Positions 45,165 to 53,937 of a stretch of 64,000 bases of DNA are shown here, piece by piece (the first letter of the stretch is position 1; every line of letters begins with the position of its first letter). The DNA lies in contig NZ_JACSYA010000003.1 in NCBI RefSeq assembly GCF_029870285.1, forward strand, positions 191,812 to 255,811, written 5' to 3'. Below the pieces are notes generated by a model that worked only from the letters and a program-made list of their open reading frames with translations, was not told the DNA's origin and did not search any database. Source of the DNA: Delftia sp. PS-11. Its GTDB lineage: Bacteria > Pseudomonadota > Gammaproteobacteria > Burkholderiales > Burkholderiaceae_C. The position numbers and the translations under genes were made by a program.

Positions 45165-46575
45165 AAACAGCGCCATGGCGCCTGCCGCCCACCCCTGGCA
45201 GCAACTGCTGTCGAATGCGCGCGCACGCCTGCAGGGTGAAATCCCCCTGGAAAGCCACGGCACGCTCACGCGCCTGACGGGCCTGGTGCTCGAAGCCACC
45301 GGGCTGCGCGTGCCCGTGGGCGCGCAGTGCTGGATACGCCAGCAGGGCCAGGCGCCCGTGCTGGCCGAGGTCGTGGGTTTTGCCGGCGAGCGCGCCTTCC
45401 TGATGCCTGCCGGCGACATCCAGGGCCTGTCCAGTGGCGCCACCGTGACGCCTGCCGAACCTTTCATCCCTGCGCTGCACTTTGGCGATGGCCCCGAAGC
45501 ACCCGTATCCCAGACCGTAGGCGTGCTGCGCCTGCCCATGGGCGATGGCCTGCTGGGCCGCGTCGTCGATTCCCAGGGCCTGCCGCTGGACCATGGCGGC
45601 GCGCTGGACGATGTGGTGGCAGAGCCCCTGGACCGCAACCCCATCAACGCCATGGACCGCGACCCGGTCCGCGAGTCGCTGGATACCGGCGTGCGTTCGC
45701 TCAACGCCCTGCTCACCGTGGGCCGGGGCCAGCGGCTGGGCCTTTTTGCGGGCTCCGGCGTCGGCAAGTCCGTGCTGCTGGGCATGATGGCGCGCTATAC
45801 CCGTGCCGATGTCATCGTGGTCGGACTGATCGGCGAGCGCGGCCGCGAGGTCAAGGAATTTGTCGAGGACATCCTGGGTGCGCAGGACCGCAGCCGCGCC
45901 GTGGTCGTGGCCGCGCCGGCCGATGCGCCGCCGCTGCTGCGCATGCAGGGCGCCAGCTATGCAACAGCCATTGCCGAGCATTTCCGCGACAAGGGCAAGC
46001 ACGTGCTGCTGCTCATGGATTCGCTGACCCGCTATGCCATGGCCCAGCGCGAAATCGCGCTGGCCATCGGCGAGCCCCCGGCCACCAAAGGCTATCCGCC
46101 ATCGTGCTTCGCCAAGCTGCCTGCCCTGGTCGAGCGCAGCGGCAATGGCCTGCATGGCGTGGGCTCCATCACGGCCTTCTATACCGTGCTGTCCGAAGGC
46201 GATGACCAGCAGGACCCGATTGCCGACGCGGCACGTGCCATTCTGGACGGCCACGTCGTGCTGTCCCGGGCGCTGGCCGAGTCGGGCCACTACCCGGCCA
46301 TCGACATCGAGCAATCCGCATCGCGCGTGATGCACAACGTGGTCACGCGTGAGCATTTCGAACTGGCGCGGCGTTTCCGCGCCGTGTACTCGCGCTACCA
46401 GAAGGGGCGCGATCTGATCCAGGTCGGTGCCTACGCGGCCGGCTCGGATCCGCAGATGGACGAGGCCATCCGGCTGCAGCCGGGCATGGTCGCCTTTTTG
46501 CAGCAAAGCATGTTCGAGTCGGCTTCCATGGACGAGAGCATCTCGGGCATGGCAGCGGCACTCGGTGCGGCGTGA
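45154..46575 (+). CDS. fliI: Flagellum-specific ATP synthase FliI
   Basis: FliI is the export ATPase. From ATG 45154 the protein is 473 residues. Walker A is GSGVGKS at 200-206, followed by [19 protein letters not shown], Walker B ([20 protein letters not shown]) and the [20 protein letters not shown] segment of F1-beta-like ATPases. It overlaps fliH and is followed by fliJ. Confidence 0.97.
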   Translation: MAAENSAMAPAAHPWQQLLSNARARLQGEIPLESHGTLTRLTGLVLEATGLRVPVGAQCWIRQQGQAPVLAEVVGFAGERAFLMPAGDIQGLSSGATVTPAEPFIPALHFGDGPEAPVSQTVGVLRLPMGDGLLGRVVDSQGLPLDHGGALDDVVAEPLDRNPINAMDRDPVRESLDTGVRSLNALLTVGRGQRLGLFAGSGVGKSVLLGMMARYTRADVIVVGLIGERGREVKEFVEDILGAQDRSRAVVVAAPADAPPLLRMQGASYATAIAEHFRDKGKHVLLLMDSLTRYAMAQREIALAIGEPPATKGYPPSCFAKLPALVERSGNGLHGVGSITAFYTVLSEGDDQQDPIADAARAILDGHVVLSRALAESGHYPAIDIEQSASRVMHNVVTREHFELARRFRAVYSRYQKGRDLIQVGAYAAGSDPQMDEAIRLQPGMVAFLQQSMFESASMDESISGMAAALGAA

Positions 46576-46608
46576 CGCAGCAACTGAACACAGGGAGGAG
46601 AGCACAGC

Positions 46609-47073
46609 ATGTCGTCCTTGAATGCCTTGATGGTGGCCATTGATGCCGCTTCGCGCAAGCGTGATGAAGCGCTGCAGACCGTGCAGGAGCGCCAGCGTGC
46701 GCAGCAGGCCGGCCAGGCGCAGATGGATCAGCTGCAGTCCTATGCCCAGGAAATGCAGCGGCGCTGGGGGGCGCACGAAAGCCAGTCCGTGCAGCCCGAG
46801 GTGATGTACCACCAGTACCAGTTCATGGAGCGGCTGCAGCATGCCATCGACCTGCAGACCCGGGTGATGGCCGATCTGGCCATTCGCCTGGAAACCGCAC
46901 AAAAAGCCCTGATGGCCTGTGAGCTGCGCGTGAGCAGCCTGCGCAAGGTCGTCGAAGTGCGCCGCCGTGACATTGCCCTGGCGCAGATGCGCCGTGAGCA
47001 AAAGGAAACCGACGACCGTGCGGCCATCCAGTTTTTCCGTCGCAGCTTCGGGCTGCAGTTGCATGAGGCCTGA
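46609..47073 (+). CDS. fliJ: Flagellar export protein FliJ
   Basis: FliJ is the coiled-coil stalk of the FliI hexamer. The 154-residue protein is almost all helix (SRKRDEALQTVQERQRAQQA, VMADLAIRLETAQKALMACE). It sits 33 bases after fliI and 3 bases before fliK, and its length fits. GGAGGAGAG lies before its ATG. Confidence 0.93.
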   Translation: MSSLNALMVAIDAASRKRDEALQTVQERQRAQQAGQAQMDQLQSYAQEMQRRWGAHESQSVQPEVMYHQYQFMERLQHAIDLQTRVMADLAIRLETAQKALMACELRVSSLRKVVEVRRRDIALAQMRREQKETDDRAAIQFFRRSFGLQLHEA

Positions 47074-47076
47074 GCC

Positions 47077-48780
47077 ATGGCGAATACCCGCATAGAAAAC
47101 CGCGTCGAAGCACGCACGGAACTGTCGCGCAGCCAGGACTCCGCACGCAGCGGCCGTCCTCAGTCCGCGCAGGGTGAGGGCCAGGCGGCAGGCTTTGCTG
47201 CCGTTCTGGCCACGCTCGGCGATGGCAGCGCATCGACGGCAGCTTTGCCGCCACTGGACGGACTGGTGCAGGCGGCTGCCGCTGCGGCAGCCATGGCGCT
47301 GGAGCGAGACCCCAAGAGCGCTGCACCGGCTGACGCAGTGCAGGCGCTGCCAGGCGATGCAGTGTCCGCCACGGCAGGGGATGCCGGCATGCTCTCGTTC
47401 GCCGCTGCAGCAGCTGCTGCAGCGGCGGCAAAGGCGGGCAACTCCACTCAGCCTGCGCAGGCGGCGCAATCCGCAGCACAGGCTGCACAGGCCGCGCAAG
47501 CTGCGCAGACAGCAGCCACAGCCCAGCCAGCGACTGCAGCGGCTCAGGCTGCGGCGCAGGCTGCAGATGCCTCGCTGGCACAGGCTGCGGACGCTGTGCT
47601 GGCACCCGCCACGGGTGCCAAGACGCGGCCGCCCTCTGACGACAAGCCGGAGATTGCCACTGATCCCATGCTGTTGGTGGCCAACGGCCACATGCCCTGG
47701 GCCAGTCTGGTGGCACAGACGGCACAAATCGATGGCAAGGCAGACCGTGATCTGGTCCAGGGCGCTGCAGGCGACTGGCTCTCCGGCCGCGGCAATGCGG
47801 CCCTGGCCATGTTGCGCCAGGAACAGGCAACGACAGCGCATGCTGCTTTCATGTCGCCACAGCGCACGGGAGCGGGAGGCTCTGCGGCATTGTCTGCGGC
47901 GCCGGCTGATGCGGCATTGCCCTTGCCGGCAGATGCGGCGGGCCCGGCCTCCGCCCTGCTGGCGACTGCCTCCGGCAAGGCGGTGTCTCTGGCAGACGCC
48001 GCAGATGCCGCCGCTGCCCGCTTGGGCGATGCGGCTGCCACGGCGCGTGCTGCAACCACCGTGTCTGCGGCCACCAGCGATGCATCATCCGGCAATGCGG
48101 TGCGTCAGGATGCTGCGCTGGCATCGGGTATTGCGCTGCAAGGCATGGCAGCTGTCAAGCCAGAGGAATGGCGCGGGCTCTTCGGGCGCGCGCGCGAGTC
48201 GGGCTCCGAAGCGGGCACGAGTGCCGTGGAGGCGGCCAAGTCCGCCTCGCACGGCATGGCCGCCGCCGTGGGGGCTGCGCACGCCGGCCAGCAGACAGGG
48301 CAGCAGGCCGCCGGACAGGATGCATCCGCCATGCCCCAGCCGCAGCCTGATGCGCGTGCGGATGCCAGCCAGCGCGAACAGGAGATTTCCGAGAAGGTGG
48401 CTTTCTGGGTGCACAACAAGAACCAGAACGCCTCCCTCTCCGTGGATCATGAGGGGCGCACCATCCAGGTGCAGGTCAGCCTGCAGGGCAACGAAGCCCA
48501 TGTGCGCTTCGGCAGCAGCGAGGCCCAGGCCCGGCAATGGCTGGGCGATGGCGCCCAGCAACTGCGCGAGCTGCTGCAGTCCCAGGGGCTGCAACTGGCG
48601 GGTGTCAGTGTCGATGCGGGCAGCCAGTCGGACACAGACAGCCGCCAAAGCGCTGGCGGTGGACAGGCCCGGCAGGGCCGTGTCAATGCCATGGTCGATG
48701 CTGCAGGCGCCGCTGGCAGCAGCCCGGTGGCCTCCTCCAGTGGCGGGCGCCGCGCGAGCGGTGTCGATTTGTTCGTCTGA
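47077..48780 (+). CDS. fliK: Hook-length control protein FliK
   Basis: FliK is the molecular ruler that ends hook growth. The 567-residue protein has a very Ala/Gln-rich, low-complexity N-terminal two thirds (for example around residues 100-180, long runs of Ala and Gln) and the conserved C-terminal switch domain (VSLQGNEAHVRFGSSEAQAR, ARQWLGDGAQQLRELLQSQG, LQLAGVSVDAGSQ). It ends in SGVDLFV. The N-terminus is not alignable with other families but fits the ruler role. Confidence 0.93.
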   Translation: MANTRIENRVEARTELSRSQDSARSGRPQSAQGEGQAAGFAAVLATLGDGSASTAALPPLDGLVQAAAAAAAMALERDPKSAAPADAVQALPGDAVSATAGDAGMLSFAAAAAAAAAAKAGNSTQPAQAAQSAAQAAQAAQAAQTAATAQPATAAAQAAAQAADASLAQAADAVLAPATGAKTRPPSDDKPEIATDPMLLVANGHMPWASLVAQTAQIDGKADRDLVQGAAGDWLSGRGNAALAMLRQEQATTAHAAFMSPQRTGAGGSAALSAAPADAALPLPADAAGPASALLATASGKAVSLADAADAAAARLGDAAATARAATTVSAATSDASSGNAVRQDAALASGIALQGMAAVKPEEWRGLFGRARESGSEAGTSAVEAAKSASHGMAAAVGAAHAGQQTGQQAAGQDASAMPQPQPDARADASQREQEISEKVAFWVHNKNQNASLSVDHEGRTIQVQVSLQGNEAHVRFGSSEAQARQWLGDGAQQLRELLQSQGLQLAGVSVDAGSQSDTDSRQSAGGGQARQGRVNAMVDAAGAAGSSPVASSSGGRRASGVDLFV

Positions 48781-48799
48781 CCGCCCGTTTTTCAGCCGC

Positions 48800-48818
48800 T
48801 GCCGCATGTTTTGCGGCA
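48800..48818 (+). repeat. Hairpin after fliK
   Basis: TGCCGCA (48800-48806) and TGCGGCA (48812-48818) form a 7-bp stem with a 5-base loop shortly after fliK. No T-run follows, so termination would be partial at best. A CGCTTATT motif follows at 48913-48920, within the 255-bp gap before fliL. Confidence 0.45.
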
Positions 48819-49035
48819 TATTCCCGCAGGCCGGGGCGTACAGCGCCTGCGGCCTGCCGCCGTTGGCGCTTTGCATGGCTGACGCTAGCCAGCGAGAAAC
48901 CGGGGTTTATCGCGCTTATTCGCGGCATGGCTCGCAAGGCAAACACCGAATAATTCCTGCCATGGGCCTGCTGCGTCATGGCGCCGCGCACAAAGCGCGA
49001 GCGCGTGGCGGTCCCGCTCACCCTGAGGAATTCCA

Positions 49036-49602
49036 GTGTCTGCCAAACCCAATGCCGCCAACAACAATGCGCAAGCTCCTGCTCCCGGCAAGGGCAAGAA
49101 GAAGCTGATCATATTGGTCGCCATCATCGCCGTGCTGGCCATTGCCGCTGCAGCCGCTTTCGTGCTGCTCAAGCAGCGCCATGGGCCGGAAGAAGAGGAA
49201 GCTGCCAGCAAGGCGGTCGTCACCGTCCCCACATTCCTGCCTCTGGACAGTCTGGTGGTCAATCTGGCCGATCCGGGGGGGGACCGTTTTGCGCAGATTG
49301 GCATCACGCTGGAGCTGGCCGACGAAAAAACGGCCACCATGGTCAAACAGTACCTGCCCAGCATCCGCAACGGTGTCCTGATGCTGGTCTCCCAGCGCAC
49401 CTCCGAGGAACTGCTCGAGCGTGATGGCAAGGAACGCCTGGCCGCCGACGTGCTGAACGAAGTTTCCGCACCGCTGGGCTATGGCAAGCAGGCCAAGAAG
49501 CGTGTGCGTGACGAGGATGCTGAGGAGGAAGATGGCGAGCGCCGCCGTCCTCCCAAGAACCCCGTGCGCCGTGTGCTGTTCTCCAGCTTCATCATTCAGT
49601 AA
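49036..49602 (+). CDS. fliL: Flagellar basal body protein FliL
   Basis: FliL is a stator-associated membrane protein. The 188-residue protein has a polar N-terminus, one membrane segment (about 24-45, LIILVAIIAVLAIAAAAAFV) and a periplasmic FliL domain (LDSLVVNLADPGGDRFAQIG, TLELADEKTATMVKQYLPSI). The charged insert near 150-172 (VRDEDAEEEDGERRRPPKN) is longer than usual. The start is GTG 49036 with GAGGA 6 bases before it. It begins the fliLMNOPQR run, 255 bases after fliK. Confidence 0.95.
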   Translation: MSAKPNAANNNAQAPAPGKGKKKLIILVAIIAVLAIAAAAAFVLLKQRHGPEEEEAASKAVVTVPTFLPLDSLVVNLADPGGDRFAQIGITLELADEKTATMVKQYLPSIRNGVLMLVSQRTSEELLERDGKERLAADVLNEVSAPLGYGKQAKKRVRDEDAEEEDGERRRPPKNPVRRVLFSSFIIQ

Positions 49603-49620
49603 CGGGCGAAGGAGGCTCGC

Positions 49621-50625
49621 ATGAGCGATTCTTTTCTCTCTCAGGAAGAAGTCGATGCCCTCTTGGAGGGCGTGACCGGCGAGAGCCAGAAATCCTCGGT
49701 CGAAGAGGTCGAGGCCGGCATCATCCGCCAGTACGACATCTCCAGCCAGGAGCGCATTGTGCGCGGGCGCATGCCGACGATGGAAATCGTCAACGAGCGC
49801 TTTGCCCGCAATTTCCGCATCGGCCTCTTCAATTTCATCCGCCGCAGCCCCGAAGTGTCCGTGGGCACGGTCTCGGTGCAGCGCTACAGCGCCTTCCTGA
49901 GGCAGCTGGTGGTGCCCACCAACTTCAACATCGTGGCCATCCGTCCGCTGCGCGGCAGCGGCCTGGTGGTCTGCGACCCCTCGCTGGTGTTCGGTGTCAT
50001 CGACACCCTGTATGGCGGCACCGGCCGGCTGCAGACCCGTATCGAAGGCCGTGACTTCTCGCACACCGAGCAGCGCGTGATCAACCGCCTGGTCAACGTG
50101 ATCTGCGAGGAATACAAAAAAGCCTGGCATGGCATCTATCCGCTGGAGCTGGGCTACCAGCGCTCGGAAATGCAGCCGCAGTTCGCCAACATCGCCACGC
50201 CCAGCGAAATCGTCGTCTCCACGGCCTTCCAGCTGGAAATTGGCGATATCTCGGGCTCCATCCACATCTGCATGCCTTATGCGACGCTGGAGCCCATACG
50301 CGATGTGCTGTATTCGTCCACGCAAGGTGACTCCATCGAGGTGGACCGCCGCTGGGTCAAGGTGCTCAAGCGCGAGATCCAGGCGGCCGAGGTGACGCTG
50401 GTGGCCGAACTGGCCCGCGCCGATGCCACCGTGGAGCAACTGCTGGCCATGCGCCCTGGCGACTTCATTGAACTCGACCGGGAGCCGCTGATCCGCGCCT
50501 CGATTGGCGGTGTTCCGATTTTCGAGTGCCAGTACGGCACTCACAACGAAAAGTACGCAATCCGCGTCGAGCACTGCCTGAGGGGTGCCGACGTTGGCTG
50601 GATGGGAGAAAACAATGGCAATTGA
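49621..50625 (+). CDS. fliM: Flagellar motor switch protein FliM
   Basis: FliM is the CheY-P receiving switch protein. The 334-residue protein has the N-terminal CheY-binding motif FLSQEEVDALLEGV, the middle CheC-like domain (GLVVCDPSLVFGVIDTLYGG, RVINRLVNVICEEYKKAW) and the C-terminal SpoA domain (LAMRPGDFIELDREPLIRAS). AAGGAGG lies before its ATG. It overlaps fliN by 11 bases. Confidence 0.97.
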   Translation: MSDSFLSQEEVDALLEGVTGESQKSSVEEVEAGIIRQYDISSQERIVRGRMPTMEIVNERFARNFRIGLFNFIRRSPEVSVGTVSVQRYSAFLRQLVVPTNFNIVAIRPLRGSGLVVCDPSLVFGVIDTLYGGTGRLQTRIEGRDFSHTEQRVINRLVNVICEEYKKAWHGIYPLELGYQRSEMQPQFANIATPSEIVVSTAFQLEIGDISGSIHICMPYATLEPIRDVLYSSTQGDSIEVDRRWVKVLKREIQAAEVTLVAELARADATVEQLLAMRPGDFIELDREPLIRASIGGVPIFECQYGTHNEKYAIRVEHCLRGADVGWMGENNGN

Positions 50626-51046
50626 CGATACACAAAAGCCGGAAGGCGACGATCCGTTCTCGGGCTGGGCCGAGGCCATGGAAGAGCAGCGCGAGCGCGA
50701 CGCGGTGCTCGAATCCGAGCAGGGTGGACCCCTGTCTGGCGAATCCGTGCGCTCCTTCTCGGGTGGCACGGAGGTGCCGGTCAACGACATCAACATGGTG
50801 CTGGACATCCCGGTGCAGCTGTCGGTGGAGCTGGGCCGCACCAAGGTGCCTATCAAGTACATCCTGCAGCTGGCCCAGGGCTCGGTGGTCGAGCTCGATG
50901 CGCTGGCAGGCGAGCCCATGGACGTGCTGGTCAACGGCTACCTGATCGCCCAGGGCGAGGTGGTCGTCGTCAATGACAAGTTCGGTATTCGCCTGACCGA
51001 CGTGGTCACGCCGTCCGAGCGCCTGCGCCGGGTCAGCCGTGGTTGA
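50615..51046 (+). CDS. fliN: Flagellar motor switch protein FliN
   Basis: FliN completes the C-ring. From ATG 50615 (GGGAGAA before it) the product is 143 residues: an acidic N-terminal extension and the SpoA domain (IPVQLSVELGRTKVPIKYIL, GEPMDVLVNGYLIAQGEVVV, KFGIRLTDVVTPSERLRR). It starts inside the end of fliM. Confidence 0.97.
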   Translation: MAIDDTQKPEGDDPFSGWAEAMEEQRERDAVLESEQGGPLSGESVRSFSGGTEVPVNDINMVLDIPVQLSVELGRTKVPIKYILQLAQGSVVELDALAGEPMDVLVNGYLIAQGEVVVVNDKFGIRLTDVVTPSERLRRVSRG

Positions 51047-51056
51047 GAGCCAGGCC

Positions 51057-51425
51057 ATGGGCCCGATGTGGCCCACTTTGCTCATGGTCGTGGGTCTGGT
51101 CGCTGCCATGGGCGCGCTGCCCTGGCTGCTGCGCCGACTGCAGCAGCGCACGGCGGCGCTGCGCGGCACCGCCGGCCTGCAGTCGCGCGTGCTGGGCGCC
51201 GTCGGCATCGGCCCCCAGCAGCGTGTCGTCACCGTGGAAGTCGGCGAAGGCGTGCAGACTGTGCGCCTGGTGCTGGGTGTGACGGCCCAGAACATCCAAT
51301 GCCTGCATGTGCTGCAAGCCCCAGGCGGGGCAACTGCTGCAGCGCCTGCTGCTTCTGTGCCTGATTTTTCCAGCGCCATGGCCCAGGCGCGCAACCAGTC
51401 CGTGGATGGTGCCAGCCATGTCTGA
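51057..51425 (+). CDS. fliO: Flagellar export protein FliO
   Basis: FliO helps assemble the FliP-FliQ-FliR core. The 122-residue protein has one N-terminal membrane segment (WPTLLMVVGLVAAMGALPWL) and a cytoplasmic beta domain (VVTVEVGEGVQTVRLVLGVT). GTG 51039, inside fliN, is an alternative start that adds six residues. It overlaps fliP by 8 bases. FliO is poorly conserved, so position between fliN and fliP carries much of the call. Confidence 0.88.
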   Translation: MGPMWPTLLMVVGLVAAMGALPWLLRRLQQRTAALRGTAGLQSRVLGAVGIGPQQRVVTVEVGEGVQTVRLVLGVTAQNIQCLHVLQAPGGATAAAPAASVPDFSSAMAQARNQSVDGASHV

Positions 51426-52182
51426 GTCTTCCCGCATGCGCCGGGCGGCTGGCCTGGCTCTGATGGCGCTGTGCGCCGCACCCCTGTCCTCCTGGGCCCA
51501 GGGTGCGCCCGCCAGCCTGCCGCTGGTGATTGGCCAGGGCAGTGGCGGCGCCAGCTATTCCGTCCCCATACAGACGCTGCTGTTTTTCACGGCGCTGTCC
51601 TTTCTCCCTGCGATCTTGCTGATGATGACGGGCTTCACCCGCATCGTCATCGTGCTGTCACTGCTGCGCCAGGCGCTGGGAACGCAGTCGGCGCCGCCCA
51701 ACCAGGTCGTCATCGGCCTGTCGCTGTTCCTGACCATGTTCGTCATGGGACCGACGCTGGACCGAGTCTACAAAGAGGCGTACGTGCCCTACACCACGAA
51801 TGCCGCAACGTTCGAGCAGGCCGTGGCCAAGGCCGAGGTGCCCATGCGCGAGTTCATGCTCAAGCAGACGCGCCAGTCGGACTTCGCCCTGTTCGCACGC
51901 CTGGCCAGGCTGGAGGCGGGCGTGACGGCCGAGAATGCGCCGCTGCGTGTGCTGGTGCCTGCCTTCGTGACCAGCGAGCTCAAGACCGCCTTCCAGATCG
52001 GCTTCATGATCTTCATCCCCTTCCTGGTCATCGACATGGTCGTCTCCTCGATCCTGATGTCCCTGGGGATGATGATGCTGTCGCCGGTGCTCGTGGCGCT
52101 GCCGTTCAAGCTCATGCTCTTCGTGCTGGCCGACGGCTGGAACCTGCTCATCGGCTCGCTGGCTGCGAGCTTCAACGTCTAG
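51418..52182 (+). CDS. fliP: Flagellar type III export core protein FliP
   Basis: FliP is a core channel subunit. The 254-residue precursor has a cleavable signal peptide (about 1-28, ending SSWAQG), then the FliP signatures FFTALSFLPAILLMMTGFTR and FIPFLVIDMVVSSILMSLGM and LPFKLMLFVLADGWNLLIGS, with four membrane segments. ATG 51418 lies inside the end of fliO, which supports this start over a longer frame. Confidence 0.97.
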   Translation: MSESSRMRRAAGLALMALCAAPLSSWAQGAPASLPLVIGQGSGGASYSVPIQTLLFFTALSFLPAILLMMTGFTRIVIVLSLLRQALGTQSAPPNQVVIGLSLFLTMFVMGPTLDRVYKEAYVPYTTNAATFEQAVAKAEVPMREFMLKQTRQSDFALFARLARLEAGVTAENAPLRVLVPAFVTSELKTAFQIGFMIFIPFLVIDMVVSSILMSLGMMMLSPVLVALPFKLMLFVLADGWNLLIGSLAASFNV

Positions 52183-52200
52183 ATACCTGGAACGACCGCC

Positions 52201-52470
52201 ATGACTTCCCAATACGTGCTGACCTTCGGCCGCGAGGCGCTGATGCTGCTGCTCATGATTTCCATGCCCGTGCTCGGTGTCGTGATGGTGGTGGGCATGG
52301 CGGTCAGTATTTTCCAGGCCGTGACACAGGTTCAGGAAGCCACCCTGGCCTTCGTTCCCAAGCTCATCGCCGCTGTCGTGGTCTTCGCCATTGCCGGCCC
52401 CTGGATGCTCGCCTCGCTGGTGGACTTCATCCGGCGGACCATCGAATCCATTCCACAGGCGCTGGGCTGA
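52201..52470 (+). CDS. fliQ: Flagellar type III export core protein FliQ
   Basis: FliQ is the small two-helix core subunit. The 89-residue protein has two membrane segments (LMLLLMISMPVLGVVMVVGM and LIAAVVVFAIAGPWMLASLV) with the conserved VSIFQAVTQVQEATLAFVPK between them. It is 18 bases after fliP and 9 bases before fliR. Confidence 0.97.
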   Translation: MTSQYVLTFGREALMLLLMISMPVLGVVMVVGMAVSIFQAVTQVQEATLAFVPKLIAAVVVFAIAGPWMLASLVDFIRRTIESIPQALG

Positions 52471-52479
52471 GGCCGTGCC

Positions 52480-53250
52480 GTGATCACCTTCAGCGAAGCC
52501 CAGCTGGTCTCCTGGCTGTCCCCCATTCTCTGGCCCTTTCTGCGCGTGCTGGCCATGTTCTCCGTGGCGCCCGTGTTCTCGCAGCGGGCGATCCCTGCGC
52601 GGACCAAGATCGGCCTGGCTTTCCTGATTGCCCTGTGCGCCCAGCCCGTGCTGGGCAATCAGCCTGTGATCAGCATCAACTCCTCCGAGGCGCTGGGCAC
52701 ACTGGTGCAGCAGATCGGCGTGGGCATCGCCATCGGCTTTGCCGTGCGGCTGGTCTTTGCTGCCATCGAAATGGCCGGCGAACTCGTGGGCCTTCAGATG
52801 GGGCTGAACTTTGCCAGCTTCTTCGACCCGGTCAGCAACGCGCAGCTCAGCGCTGTGGCGCGCTTTCTGGTGCAAATCTCCACATTGCTGTTCATTGTCA
52901 TCAATGGCCATCTGCTGGTGCTCATGGCCGTGCTCAAGAGCTACGAGGCCTTCCCCGTGGATGGCCATTTCCTGCAGTCCATCCAGCAGATGAAGCTGCA
53001 TGAAATGGGGACGGCGGTGTTCTCCAGCGCTTTCTGGATCGCGCTGCCCATGGTGGTCATGCTGCTGTTCGTCAACCTCGTGCTGGGCATTATTTCGCGT
53101 GTGGCCCCCCAGATGAACATCTATGCCGTAGGTTTTCCTGTCACACTGACCATGGGCCTGACAGGCCTGGTGGCGACATTGCCGTTGCTGGAGCAGCCGT
53201 TGCTGGCGCTGCTGCAGCGCGGCCTCTCGCTGTTTGGCATGCCCATGTAG
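52480..53250 (+). CDS. fliR: Flagellar type III export core protein FliR
   Basis: FliR is a core channel subunit. The 256-residue protein starts at GTG 52480 (MITFSEAQLVSWLSPILWPF), has about six membrane segments, and carries FFDPVSNAQLSAVARFLVQI and APQMNIYAVGFPVTLTMGLT, typical of FliR. It ends the fliF-fliR run, and the following genes are on the other strand. Confidence 0.97.
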   Translation: MITFSEAQLVSWLSPILWPFLRVLAMFSVAPVFSQRAIPARTKIGLAFLIALCAQPVLGNQPVISINSSEALGTLVQQIGVGIAIGFAVRLVFAAIEMAGELVGLQMGLNFASFFDPVSNAQLSAVARFLVQISTLLFIVINGHLLVLMAVLKSYEAFPVDGHFLQSIQQMKLHEMGTAVFSSAFWIALPMVVMLLFVNLVLGIISRVAPQMNIYAVGFPVTLTMGLTGLVATLPLLEQPLLALLQRGLSLFGMPM

Positions 53251-53268
53251 GCTGGAGCGGATTCAATG

Positions 53269-53898
53269 TCAGATCAACTGGTTGCGTATGGCGTAGGCAG
53301 TGAGTTCGGCATTGCTGCCCATCTGCAGCTTCTCCAGAACGCGCGCGCGGTAGACGCTCACGGTCTTGGGGCTGAGCATCAGCTCGGTCGCGATATCGGT
53401 CAGCCGCTGACCTGCCGCAATCTTGACCAGTGTCTGCAACTCGCGCTCGGACAGGCTCTCGTGCGGCACCTGCTGAGCCGGCTGTGCGAGGCTGTCGGCC
53501 AGCATCTGTGCCACCTCGGCGGTCAGGTACTTACGCCCGGCTGCGACCGTGCGCACCGCCTCCACCAGCAGCACGGGGTCGCCCGCCTTGTTGGCATATC
53601 CCTGGGCGCCCGCCTTGAGGCAGCGCAGCGCGTACTGGTCCTCGGGGTACATGGACACCATCAGCACCTTGATCTGCGGATGCGTCTCGCGCACGCTGGC
53701 CAGCGCCTCCAGCCCTCCACGGCCCGGCATATTGATGTCCAGCAGCAGCACATCGCAAGGCGAGCTGCGCAATTGCTCGCGCAGCTCGGCATAGCCACCG
53801 GCTTCTGCAGTGACGGTGATGTCCACCGCTTCGGCCAGGGTGTCGCGGATGCCTCGGCGCAGCACCGCATGGTCGTCGCACAGCACCACGTGGATCAA
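53269..53898 (-). CDS. NarL/FixJ-family response regulator
   Basis: The 209-residue regulator has an N-terminal receiver (acidic CDDHA, phosphoacceptor Asp in LLLDINMPGRGG, Lys in YANKAGD) and a C-terminal LuxR-type helix-turn-helix (LSERELQTLVKIAAGQRLTD, LSPKTVSVYRARVLEKLQ). It is the partner of the histidine kinase gene 39 bases upstream on the same strand. The target genes are unknown. The pair lies between fliR and the cheA cluster. Confidence 0.93.
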   Translation of the reverse strand: MIHVVLCDDHAVLRRGIRDTLAEAVDITVTAEAGGYAELREQLRSSPCDVLLLDINMPGRGGLEALASVRETHPQIKVLMVSMYPEDQYALRCLKAGAQGYANKAGDPVLLVEAVRTVAAGRKYLTAEVAQMLADSLAQPAQQVPHESLSERELQTLVKIAAGQRLTDIATELMLSPKTVSVYRARVLEKLQMGSNAELTAYAIRNQLI

Positions 53899-53937
53899 GG
53901 TCGCTCTCCTGGAAAAAAAGTCAGTCCGCGATGGCGG

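Noticed and set aside
44362..47841. 1159-residue open frame on the minus strand
   Set aside because: Antisense to fliH, fliI, fliJ and part of fliK; no domain, biased Arg/His/Gly composition.
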